The position numbers were made by a program, and so were the translations under genes. Shown piece after piece: positions 1-5,069 of a stretch of DNA of 5,349 bases. Positions within the stretch are counted from its first letter, which is position 1. Every line of letters starts with the position of its first letter. The DNA is from Lachnospiraceae bacterium. GTDB taxonomy: Bacteria > Bacillota > Clostridia > Lachnospirales > Lachnospiraceae. The stretch covers positions 1-5,349 of the forward strand of contig JAJQIE010000063.1 of assembly GCA_021199395.1 (NCBI GenBank), given 5' to 3'. The notes beneath the pieces were generated by a model, which was not told the DNA's origin, made no database searches, and saw nothing but the letters and a program-made list of their open reading frames with translations.

Positions 1-687
1 CTTCTGGTAGTCCTGGCGCTGATTCTTGTGGCGGCTCAGTTCGTGAGAAATTATGTGACGACGAAGGATAATGCCCTGAATATTCTTGCAATCAATGCCG
101 GCGGTAATGCCAATGAAGAATTCGAGGAAGCGTTTCTTACCGGTTTTCTGGAAGAGAATGGCGTCAATACTTCGAAATATGAAGTCAGCGTCAACCGCTC
201 GGTGACTGTGAACGCGGATTCTGCGGATTATTCGAGCGCATACAGCGAGGGGACGCTTCTGACTCTGTTTACGGCACAGCAGGTGGATCTCTTTTTTGCG
301 GATTATGATTATTTCCGGTCGATGGCATCCGAGGGCTACGCTAAGAATCTGGAGGATTATCTGACGGAGGAAGAGCTTGCCGCTCTGGATACCGACAGTC
401 TTGTCTATGTCACGGTTCAGGAGGACGACGGGGATGATGAAGGTGAGACAGGTGACGGAGACGAGGCTGCCGATGCGGACGGGGAAAATAACGGAAACAG
501 TGATGATTATGAGAGGACGGATGGGGAAATGATCCTCGCGGGTATTCGCCTGCCACAGGCGGAAGGGTGGCTTGGAGAGATGGGCTGGTATCAGGACGGA
601 GCCGATGTGGTTGTCGGGATCTCCGCTTCCGTTCAGCATGAAGACCTGGCGATGGAGCTGCTGAGGGAGGTATTGTCTTATGAATAG
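1..687 (+). CDS. Membrane-anchored protein with solute-binding-protein-like extracellular domain, 5' truncated by window edge
   Basis: The reading frame is open from base 1, so the true start lies upstream; the GTG at 28 falls inside a hydrophobic run (LLVVLALILVAAQFV, visible residues 1-15) and is unlikely to be the start. This run looks like a single membrane anchor, with the remaining ~210 residues outside the cell. Stretches such as LFTAQQVDLFFADYDYF (about residues 87-103), followed by a 'NLEDYLTEEEL' segment, and the ending 'VVVGISASVQHEDLAMELL' resemble the hinge and C-terminal parts of extracellular solute-binding proteins; this is a fold-level resemblance by eye, not a family assignment. 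Visible residues 141-176 form an acidic low-complexity tract: 18 of 36 residues are Asp or Glu and only one is basic. The gene ends 152 bases before livJ, which has its own promoter, so it is probably the end of a separate operon. Function unknown. Confidence 0.8.
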   Translation, partial: LLVVLALILVAAQFVRNYVTTKDNALNILAINAGGNANEEFEEAFLTGFLEENGVNTSKYEVSVNRSVTVNADSADYSSAYSEGTLLTLFTAQQVDLFFADYDYFRSMASEGYAKNLEDYLTEEELAALDTDSLVYVTVQEDDGDDEGETGDGDEAADADGENNGNSDDYERTDGEMILAGIRLPQAEGWLGEMGWYQDGADVVVGISASVQHEDLAMELLREVLSYE

Positions 688-772
688 CGATACGAAAGCA
701 GACAGGAACGGCAGAAAATTCATAAAAAAAGACAAAAGTCCTTGCCATACGGACACAAAAGGTATAAAATAG
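680..772 (+). CDS. Possible small ORF of 30 codons overlapping the upstream stop
   Basis: ATG at 680 overlaps the preceding stop by eight bases (ATGAATAG). It has a good Shine-Dalgarno sequence, GGGAGG at 665-670, nine bases upstream, so translational coupling is possible. The product would be short, hydrophilic and basic: seven Lys and two Arg against four Asp, one Cys, no membrane segment and no motif I recognise. The frame closes at TAG 770-772, inside the -10 element proposed for livJ. The Shine-Dalgarno-like bases also encode the Leu-Arg-Glu-Val of the upstream protein's C-terminus, so the match may be chance. It may be a real small protein, a decayed gene remnant or fortuitous. Confidence 0.25.
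   Translation: MNSDTKADRNGRKFIKKDKSPCHTDTKGIK
706..720. promoter_or_regulatory. Weak CodY-like operator upstream of livJ promoter
   Basis: Compared with the published CodY consensus AATTTTCWGAAAATT, bases 712-720 (CAGAAAATT) match the right nine positions exactly, but the left six positions match only once, giving 10 of 15. It lies 21 bases upstream of the proposed -35 element. A partly matching, A-rich stretch overlaps it at 717-731. CodY is the branched-chain amino acid and GTP sensor of many Firmicutes, so the position is suggestive, but the match alone is weak. Confidence 0.17.
742..770 (+). promoter_or_regulatory. Sigma-A-type promoter of the liv operon
   Basis: The -35 box TTGCCA (742-747) and -10 box TAAAAT (765-770) each match the vegetative consensus at five of six positions, with an ideal 17-base spacer. 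An overlapping -10 reading, TATAAA at 763-768, would give a 15-base spacer and is less likely. Transcription should start near 777, leaving a leader of about 63 bases before livJ. No convincing terminator separates this promoter from the upstream gene, so some read-through into livJ is possible. Confidence 0.65.
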
Positions 773-781
773 CTTTTGAAT

Positions 782-806
782 CTGGTCTTGCCGAGGCGGC
801 GGCCAG
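782..806 (+). promoter_or_regulatory. Stem-loop at the 5' end of the livJ leader
   Basis: CTGGTC (782-787) pairs with GGCCAG (801-806) with one G-U. After a two-base bulge (TT, 788-789), GCCG (790-793) pairs with CGGC (797-800) around an AGG loop. This makes a ten-pair GC-rich hairpin starting about five bases after the predicted transcription start. No U-tract follows and the livJ Shine-Dalgarno sequence (824-831) remains free, so it is not a terminator or an obvious translational switch. A role protecting the mRNA 5' end is an inference. Confidence 0.4.
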
Positions 807-839
807 TCAATACCTTTAAAGAAAGAGGAGGAATTTATT

Positions 840-2000
840 ATGAGAAAGTTAGCAGCACTTGCGCTTTGCGCGACAATGTGTATTGCCAGCGTGGTACCGG
901 TATCCGCGGCAGAGACTGTGAAGATCGGCGTATTTGAGCCGGCGTCCGGCGACAACGGAGCGGGCGGCAAGCAGGAGACTCTTGGTATCCAGTATGCAAA
1001 TTCTGAGACGCCGACCGTTGAGATCGACGGCGTAGAGTATGATGTCGAGCTTGTGATTGTAGACAACGAGTCCTCGACTGAGAAAGCTCCGACGGCGGCT
1101 TCCGAGCTGGTCAGCAATGGCGTATCCGTGGTACTCGGCTCCTATGGCTCCGGCGTATCGATCGCTGCTTCCGATATCTTTGCTGAGGCAGGGATTCCGG
1201 TCATTGGCGTTACCTGTACGAACCCGCAGGTTACAGAGGGAAATACTCATTATTTCCGTATCTGCTTCCTGGATCCGTTCCAGGGTACGGTTCTCGCGAA
1301 CTTCGCTTCTGAGAATTTTGAGGCGTCAAAAGCATATGTGCTGACAAAGCTTGGCGACGACTATTCGGTAGGTCTTGGCTATTACTTTGAAGAGGCATTT
1401 ACGGAGCTTGGCGGTGAGGTGATTTCCGATACGTTCCCGGAAGGAACAGCGGACTTTACTTCTTACATCACTACAGCGATCAATGAGGGCGTAGACGTTA
1501 TCTTTGCTCCGACCTCCACTGAGGCTGCACAGCTGATCATCGCTACCGCTTCCTCACAGGGCGTAGAGGTTCCGCTTCTGGCAGGCGATACCTGGGATTC
1601 CAACGTGATCCTGAACGCTGCGGAAGGCACGGATCTCAGCGTATACGTGACGACCTTCTATCAGGAGGGCGCAAACGAGGAATTTGATACGAATATCAAA
1701 GAGTGGATCAATGCGGACAGCACCAGACTGGCAAACAATGGCGGCGACGATACGGTAGCGGCAGTTACGGCAATGGGCTATGACGCTTATTACACAGCTC
1801 TTGAAGCGCTGAAGGCGGCTGGTTCTACAGATGCTGCTGCAGTCAATGAGGCTCTGTGGGATACGACCTATACGGGCGTGACCGGCGAGATTTCTTTTGA
1901 ATCTGAGAACGGCGATGCGAACCGCGACACCGCGTATGTAAAGGTTGCGAATACGGAGACCGTTGCATGGGATTTCGTAGCGGAGCAGGGCGTACAGTAA
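840..2000 (+). CDS. livJ: Branched-chain amino acid ABC transporter, extracellular substrate-binding protein
   Basis: This 386-residue type I periplasmic-binding-fold protein (LivJ/LIV-BP-like) captures the substrate outside the cell and delivers it to LivHM. The start is supported by AGAGGAGG at 824-831, eight bases upstream. Residues 1-23 form a signal peptide: RK, hydrophobic core, then PVSA with likely signal peptidase I cleavage before AET. Neither Cys10 nor Cys14 lies in a lipobox. The mature chain opens with the family pattern KIGVFEPASGDNGAGG (28-43). The first-lobe ligand loop GSYGSG (100-105) and VTCTNPQVTEG (124-134) align by eye with the Ser79 and Ala100/Thr102 regions of E. coli LIV-BP. 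Second-lobe segments include PTSTEAAQL (224-232), LLAGDTWDS (246-254) and the typical ending GEISFESENGDANRD (349-363). Four transporter genes follow, so the role is clear. The exact ligand (Leu/Ile/Val, another amino acid or an amide) cannot be fixed from sequence alone. Confidence 0.93.
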   Translation: MRKLAALALCATMCIASVVPVSAAETVKIGVFEPASGDNGAGGKQETLGIQYANSETPTVEIDGVEYDVELVIVDNESSTEKAPTAASELVSNGVSVVLGSYGSGVSIAASDIFAEAGIPVIGVTCTNPQVTEGNTHYFRICFLDPFQGTVLANFASENFEASKAYVLTKLGDDYSVGLGYYFEEAFTELGGEVISDTFPEGTADFTSYITTAINEGVDVIFAPTSTEAAQLIIATASSQGVEVPLLAGDTWDSNVILNAAEGTDLSVYVTTFYQEGANEEFDTNIKEWINADSTRLANNGGDDTVAAVTAMGYDAYYTALEALKAAGSTDAAAVNEALWDTTYTGVTGEISFESENGDANRDTAYVKVANTETVAWDFVAEQGVQ

Positions 2001-2012
2001 AAGGCCTGTGTC

Positions 2013-2035
2013 CCCGATTTTCTGAAAAAATCAGG
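2013..2035 (+). repeat. Inverted repeat 1 of the livJ-livH gap
   Basis: GATTTT (2016-2021) pairs with AAAATC (2027-2032) around a CTGAA loop. After a C-A mismatch, CC (2013-2014) pairs with GG (2034-2035). It begins 12 bases after the livJ stop. No U-tract follows, so it is not a standard terminator. The same bases contain a CodY-like palindrome, so it may act as DNA operator, RNA hairpin, or both. Confidence 0.45.
2016..2030. promoter_or_regulatory. Candidate CodY-binding site just downstream of livJ
   Basis: The sequence GATTTTCTGAAAAAA matches the CodY consensus AATTTTCWGAAAATT at 12 of 15 positions, with mismatches only at positions 1, 14 and 15. The central 11-base core TTTTCTGAAAA (2018-2028) is perfect. 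CodY uses branched-chain amino acids as corepressors and controls such transport genes in several Firmicutes. Bound here, it could act as a roadblock between livJ and livHMGF. The match is seen; binding is inference. Confidence 0.33.
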
Positions 2036-2042
2036 ATATGAA

Positions 2043-2060
2043 GTGTGCGCTTCGGCACAC
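2043..2060 (+). repeat. Inverted repeat 2 of the livJ-livH gap
   Basis: GTGTGC (2043-2048) is perfectly complementary to GCACAC (2055-2060) across six bases. In RNA an alternative inner pairing gives a stable C(UUCG)G tetraloop at 2050-2055, closed by G2049-C2056 and GUGU-ACAC, with GC bulged. It has no U-tract, so a structural or stability role in the transcript is more likely than termination. Confidence 0.45.
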
Positions 2061-2075
2061 AGCAACGGTGCAAAG

Positions 2076-2097
2076 AGAAACGACGGATGCCGTTTCT
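2076..2097 (+). repeat. Inverted repeat 3 of the livJ-livH gap
   Basis: AGAAACG (2076-2082) and CGTTTCT (2091-2097) are perfect seven-base complements around an eight-base loop. It is followed by ACAGATG rather than a T-run, so it is not a terminator. It is the third consecutive potential stem in the gap. Confidence 0.45.
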
Positions 2098-2114
2098 ACA
2101 GATGTGTAAGGCGC

Positions 2115-2143
2115 AGGGAGGCTGCACGGGCTGCAGCCTCCTT
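2115..2143 (+). terminator. Strong terminator-like stem-loop (attenuator candidate) between livJ and livH
   Basis: GGAGGCTGCA (2117-2126) pairs perfectly with TGCAGCCTCC (2132-2141) around the loop CGGGC. One G-U and one A-U pair extend it to 12 pairs. It is the strongest stem in the window. The following bases, TTCTATAT, form only a broken U-tract, so complete termination is doubtful. Partial termination, or blocking of 3' exonucleases after livJ, would leave more livJ mRNA than livHMGF mRNA. That function is inferred from position. Confidence 0.45.
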
Positions 2144-2151
2144 CTATATGA

Positions 2152-2168
2152 GGCGGCCATATGCCGCC
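2152..2168 (+). repeat. Inverted repeat 5 of the livJ-livH gap
   Basis: GGCGGC (2152-2157) and GCCGCC (2163-2168) are perfect six-base, all-GC complements around the loop CATAT. It lies eight bases beyond the strong stem at 2115-2143. No U-tract follows. It could reinforce a roadblock to degradation or be a DNA-level palindrome. The remaining ~86 bases to livH hold only a four-pair hairpin (GTGA/TCAC, 2227-2238) next to the livH ribosome site, and no promoter that I recognise. Confidence 0.4.
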
Positions 2169-2254
2169 GGACCATAGGATTATGAAGAAGTGGAGCATAG
2201 CGGTATCTGTCCATGCGACGGCGTATGTGAACCTTCACTGGGAGGAAAATCTAC

Positions 2255-3139
2255 ATGGATTTTATCAATCGAAACCTGCCTTATCTGCTGGCCGGGATTT
2301 CGGTCGGCGGGCAGTATGCCCTCATAGCGATCGGATATACGATGGTGTATGGCATTTTAAGGCTGATTAATTTTGCGCACGGCGATATTTTTATGGTAGC
2401 CGCGCTGGTGCTTGTCTATGCGTCGGCGTCTCTGCCGCTTTACCTGTCCATTCCACTGACGATTGTGGCGACGGTGGTGCTGGGTCTTGTAGTGGAGCGG
2501 GTGGCGTATAAGCCTCTGCGCAGCGCGCCGCGTATGTCGGTTATGATTTCAGCGATCGGTGTTTCCTATCTGCTGCAGAATCTGGCGCTGTATGTGACCG
2601 GCGGTCTGGCGCAGGTAGTTCCGTCGATCCCGTTTATTTCTGATTCGGTTCAGATCGGCAGCGCGACGACCAAGGTCGTGACGGTTATTACGCCGATTCT
2701 GACGATTATTCTGGTGTTTGCCCTGATGCAGCTGATCAATCATACCAAGATTGGCATGGCGATGCGGGCTGTGGCGAATGACTTTGAGACAAGCCGTCTG
2801 ATGGGCATTAAGATCAATTCGGTCATCAGCATTACATTTGTGCTGGGATCTTTTCTGGCGGCGATCGGCGCGCTTCTGTATTTTACAAATTATCCGTCCG
2901 TAGTGCCGACCTCCGGAGCAATGCCGGGGCTGAAAGCGTTCGTGGCGGCCGTGTTCGGCGGTATCGGATCGATTCCCGGCGCGGTGATCGGAGCGTTTAT
3001 TATCGGCATCTGTGAGAATATCATCAAGGGACTTGGCTGGACAACATTTTCGGACGCGTTTACGTTTGCCCTCCTGATCATTGTCCTTTTGGTGAAACCG
3101 ACCGGTCTGTTTGGCGAAAAAGCCACAGATAAGGTCTGA
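2255..3139 (+). CDS. livH: Branched-chain amino acid ABC transporter permease LivH
   Basis: This 294-residue integral membrane protein forms one half of the LIV transporter channel and pairs with LivM. The start is preceded by GGGAGG at 2240-2245 with nine bases of spacing. The length is close to typical LivH. There are about eight hydrophobic segments (roughly residues 8-33, 43-60, 62-82, 93-117, 140-161, 189-212, 226-252 and 268-285). Family hallmarks include GYTMVYGILRLINFAHGD (27-44), the segment ERVAYKPLR (81-89) and the cytoplasmic coupling loop MAMRAVANDFETSRLMGI (168-185), which contacts the ATPase. GLKAFVAAVFGGIGSIPGA (225-243) and the ending LLVKPTGLFGE (278-288) complete the pattern. 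It lies 254 bases after livJ with no separate promoter visible, so expression probably depends on read-through from the livJ promoter. Confidence 0.95.
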   Translation: MDFINRNLPYLLAGISVGGQYALIAIGYTMVYGILRLINFAHGDIFMVAALVLVYASASLPLYLSIPLTIVATVVLGLVVERVAYKPLRSAPRMSVMISAIGVSYLLQNLALYVTGGLAQVVPSIPFISDSVQIGSATTKVVTVITPILTIILVFALMQLINHTKIGMAMRAVANDFETSRLMGIKINSVISITFVLGSFLAAIGALLYFTNYPSVVPTSGAMPGLKAFVAAVFGGIGSIPGAVIGAFIIGICENIIKGLGWTTFSDAFTFALLIIVLLVKPTGLFGEKATDKV

Positions 3140-3153
3140 GAGGGGGCACTGAT

Positions 3154-4230
3154 ATGAGTAAGAAAACAAATGCTGTTATTTCCGCAGTGCTTCTTGTGGC
3201 GTTGTGTGCGTTTGTGATGATTCTGGAGCAGGTGCTCCCGTCAACGCATATCGCGCTGACCGTATTAAAAAAGAGCTGCATTTACGCGCTGGTTGCCGTA
3301 TCGATGAACCTTCTGAATGGCTTTACCGGTCTGTTTTCTCTGGGGCAGGCAGGGTTTATGCTGATCGGTGCGTATACATACGGCGCGCTTACGATTCCGG
3401 TGGCGGACCGTGCTTCGGTCTACCAGTATTTTGACGGCGGCATTATTCAGTTCTCCGTACCGGTATTTGTGGGGCTTCTCGCAGCCGGAGTGGTCGCTGC
3501 GATCTTTGCGTGGCTGATCGGGCTTCCGGTGCTGCGCTTAAAGAGCGACTATCTGGCAATCGCGACGCTCGGCTTTGCTGAGATTATCCGTGCGATTTTC
3601 CAGTGGGACAAGCTGGGCGTGGTTACAAACGGCTCGAACCTGCTGCGCAAATTTCCGACCTTTAATTCAGTAATGTTCCCGCTGATCGTGAGCGGCGTCT
3701 GCATTGCGGTGATTGTGCTGGTGATCAATTCGTCCTATGGACGGGCGTTCCGCGCGATCCGCGACGATGAGATTGCGGCGGAGGCAATGGGAATCAATCT
3801 GGCAAAGCATAAGAGGATGTCGTTCTGTATTTCCTCGTTTTTTGCCGGAGTGGGCGGAGGCCTGCTGGCAATGTACCAGACCTCTATCCAGGCGTCTACG
3901 TTCAAGTCGGCGATGACCTATGAGATCCTTCTGATTGTAGTTATCGGCGGGCTTGGCTCCGTGACGGGAAGCTGTCTGGCTTCGTTCCTTTATATTGCGT
4001 GCTCGGAGTGGTGGCTGCGCTTCCTGGATACAGAGATGTATATCGGCTCCTTCAAGGTTCCGTTTTTGCGAAGCGGCTTCCGGAAGGTTGTCTTTTCGGT
4101 CATCATTATGATTATCGTACTGTTTTATCGTAAAGGAATCATGGGCGACAAGGAGTTTTCGCCTGCCCGCGTGTATAACTGGTTTCAGAAGAAAAAGGCA
4201 AAGAAGGCCGGGAAGGAGGCTGCGAAATGA
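3154..4230 (+). CDS. livM: Branched-chain amino acid ABC transporter permease LivM
   Basis: This 358-residue membrane protein is the second channel subunit. It starts 14 bases after livH, with AGGGGG at 3141-3146 as ribosome site. Hydrophobic helices run from about residue 8 to 325. Diagnostic LivM motifs are GFTGLFSLGQAGFMLIGAY (56-74), LRLKSDYLAIATLGFAEIIR (127-146) and the coupling loop YGRAFRAIRDDEIAAEAMGI (195-214), followed by IGGLGSVTGS (264-273). The usual glycine-rich 'TNG.NGL' element reads TNGSNLL (158-164). It lacks the long N-terminal extension of enterobacterial LivM. The C-terminus ends in a lysine/alanine-rich cytoplasmic tail (about 345-358). The stop overlaps the livG start in an ATGA, indicating translational coupling. 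Confidence 0.95.
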   Translation: MSKKTNAVISAVLLVALCAFVMILEQVLPSTHIALTVLKKSCIYALVAVSMNLLNGFTGLFSLGQAGFMLIGAYTYGALTIPVADRASVYQYFDGGIIQFSVPVFVGLLAAGVVAAIFAWLIGLPVLRLKSDYLAIATLGFAEIIRAIFQWDKLGVVTNGSNLLRKFPTFNSVMFPLIVSGVCIAVIVLVINSSYGRAFRAIRDDEIAAEAMGINLAKHKRMSFCISSFFAGVGGGLLAMYQTSIQASTFKSAMTYEILLIVVIGGLGSVTGSCLASFLYIACSEWWLRFLDTEMYIGSFKVPFLRSGFRKVVFSVIIMIIVLFYRKGIMGDKEFSPARVYNWFQKKKAKKAGKEAAK

Positions 4231-5069
4231 GCAACAATATCCTTCGGGCGGAAAATGTGACAATGCAGTTTGGCGGTGTGGTTGCGGTCGATAATCTTTC
4301 TCTGGAGGTCAATGAGCATGAGATTGTCGCTCTGATCGGACCGAACGGCGCTGGAAAGACGACGGCGTTCAATTGTATTACCGGCGTATACGAGCCGACC
4401 AACGGACGCGTGGAATTCTGCGGGAAAGAGCTGGTCGAGAGCTATCCGCACGGAAAAATGAAGAAGCAGTATAAGGGAGAAAATGCCGGAAAATATACAA
4501 AAAGGCTGGTTCAGACCCCGGATAAGATCACGAAGGCCGGGATTGCCAGGACTTTCCAGAATATCCGCCTGTTCTCCTCTATGACGGTTTTTGAAAATGT
4601 ACTGATCGCAAAGCATATGCGCGCGAAACAGAATCTGTTTACCGCGACCTTTCGTCTGAATCACGCGGAGGAGCAGCGGATGCGCCGCGAGTCGATGGAG
4701 CTTCTGGAAATGCAGAATCTGGCGCATTTAAAGGATGAGATTGCCGGATCGCTGCCCTATGGCATCCAGCGCCGTCTGGAGATCGCGAGGGCGCTGGCTA
4801 CCGAACCAAAGCTTCTGCTCCTTGACGAACCGGCGGCGGGCATGAATCCGCAGGAGACGCAGGAGCTGACAGATTTTATCGGGCAGATCCGCGACCAGTA
4901 TGACATGACCATTTTTATGATTGAGCACCATATGGATCTGGTAATGCAGATATCCGACCGCGTGTATGTGCTGGATTTCGGAAAACTGATCACCGATGGA
5001 ACGCCGGAGGAAGTACAGAATGATCCGCGCGTCATCGAGGCATATCTGGGGGTGAGTGAAGATGCTTAA
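4227..5069 (+). CDS. livG: Branched-chain amino acid ABC transporter ATP-binding protein LivG, with an insertion before the Q-loop
   Basis: This cytoplasmic ATPase powers LivHM as a heterodimer with LivF. The start overlaps the livM stop by four bases and has AAGGAGG at 4213-4219, seven bases upstream. The domains are in order and intact: Walker A GPNGAGKTT (38-46), Q-loop RTFQNIRLF (108-116), signature LPYGIQRRLEIARALA (176-191), Walker B LLLLDEP (196-202) with the D-loop AAGMNP, and the switch His234 in MIEHHMD. The signature departs from LSGGQ (Pro177, Tyr178, Ile180), although a Tyr-Gly form is normal in LivG. The spacing from the Walker A Lys44 to the Q-loop Gln111 is 67 residues, about 24 more than in E. 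coli LivG as I remember it. The extra part (about 70-97) is rich in Lys and Tyr. The ending DPRVIEAYLG (266-275) is typical of LivG. Confidence 0.95.
   Translation: MSNNILRAENVTMQFGGVVAVDNLSLEVNEHEIVALIGPNGAGKTTAFNCITGVYEPTNGRVEFCGKELVESYPHGKMKKQYKGENAGKYTKRLVQTPDKITKAGIARTFQNIRLFSSMTVFENVLIAKHMRAKQNLFTATFRLNHAEEQRMRRESMELLEMQNLAHLKDEIAGSLPYGIQRRLEIARALATEPKLLLLDEPAAGMNPQETQELTDFIGQIRDQYDMTIFMIEHHMDLVMQISDRVYVLDFGKLITDGTPEEVQNDPRVIEAYLGVSEDA

Noticed and set aside
688..741. Intrinsic terminator after the upstream gene
   Set aside because: Only a four-base complement (GTCC 738-741 with GGAC 751-754) is present and it is not followed by a T-run.
410..1117. 235-codon open frame on the minus strand spanning the end of the upstream gene and the start of livJ
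   Set aside because: It is antisense to two well-supported genes and crosses the livJ promoter and ribosome site. Its product is rich in Ser, Pro, His and Arg without a recognisable domain, as expected from reading coding DNA backwards.
2001..2254. Separate promoter for livHMGF within the gap
   Set aside because: TATATG at 2145-2150 resembles a -10 box, but no acceptable -35 lies 16-18 bases upstream, and no other pair of boxes stood out.
2161..2370. 69-codon plus-strand frame starting in the livJ-livH gap, with a second ATG at 2182, considered as a leader peptide
   Set aside because: It runs into livH out of frame for over 100 bases, lacks a good ribosome site and has no run of Leu, Ile or Val codons typical of attenuation leaders.
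2549..3169. 206-codon minus-strand open frame opposite livH
   Set aside because: It lies entirely over livH and the livM start, and the translation is Arg/His/Asn/Gln-rich and motif-free. It is an antisense shadow.
3667..4727. Long minus-strand open frames (3667-4263 and 4185-4727) opposite livM and livG
   Set aside because: The two overlap one another and lie opposite conserved genes. They have low-complexity basic composition and no supporting ribosome site or domain.
4752..4803. Degenerate LivG signature (LPYGI instead of LSGGQ) as evidence of an inactive ATPase
   Set aside because: LivG proteins normally carry a non-canonical LxYGxQRRLEIAR signature. Walker A, Q-loop, Walker B with its Glu, and the switch His are all intact.
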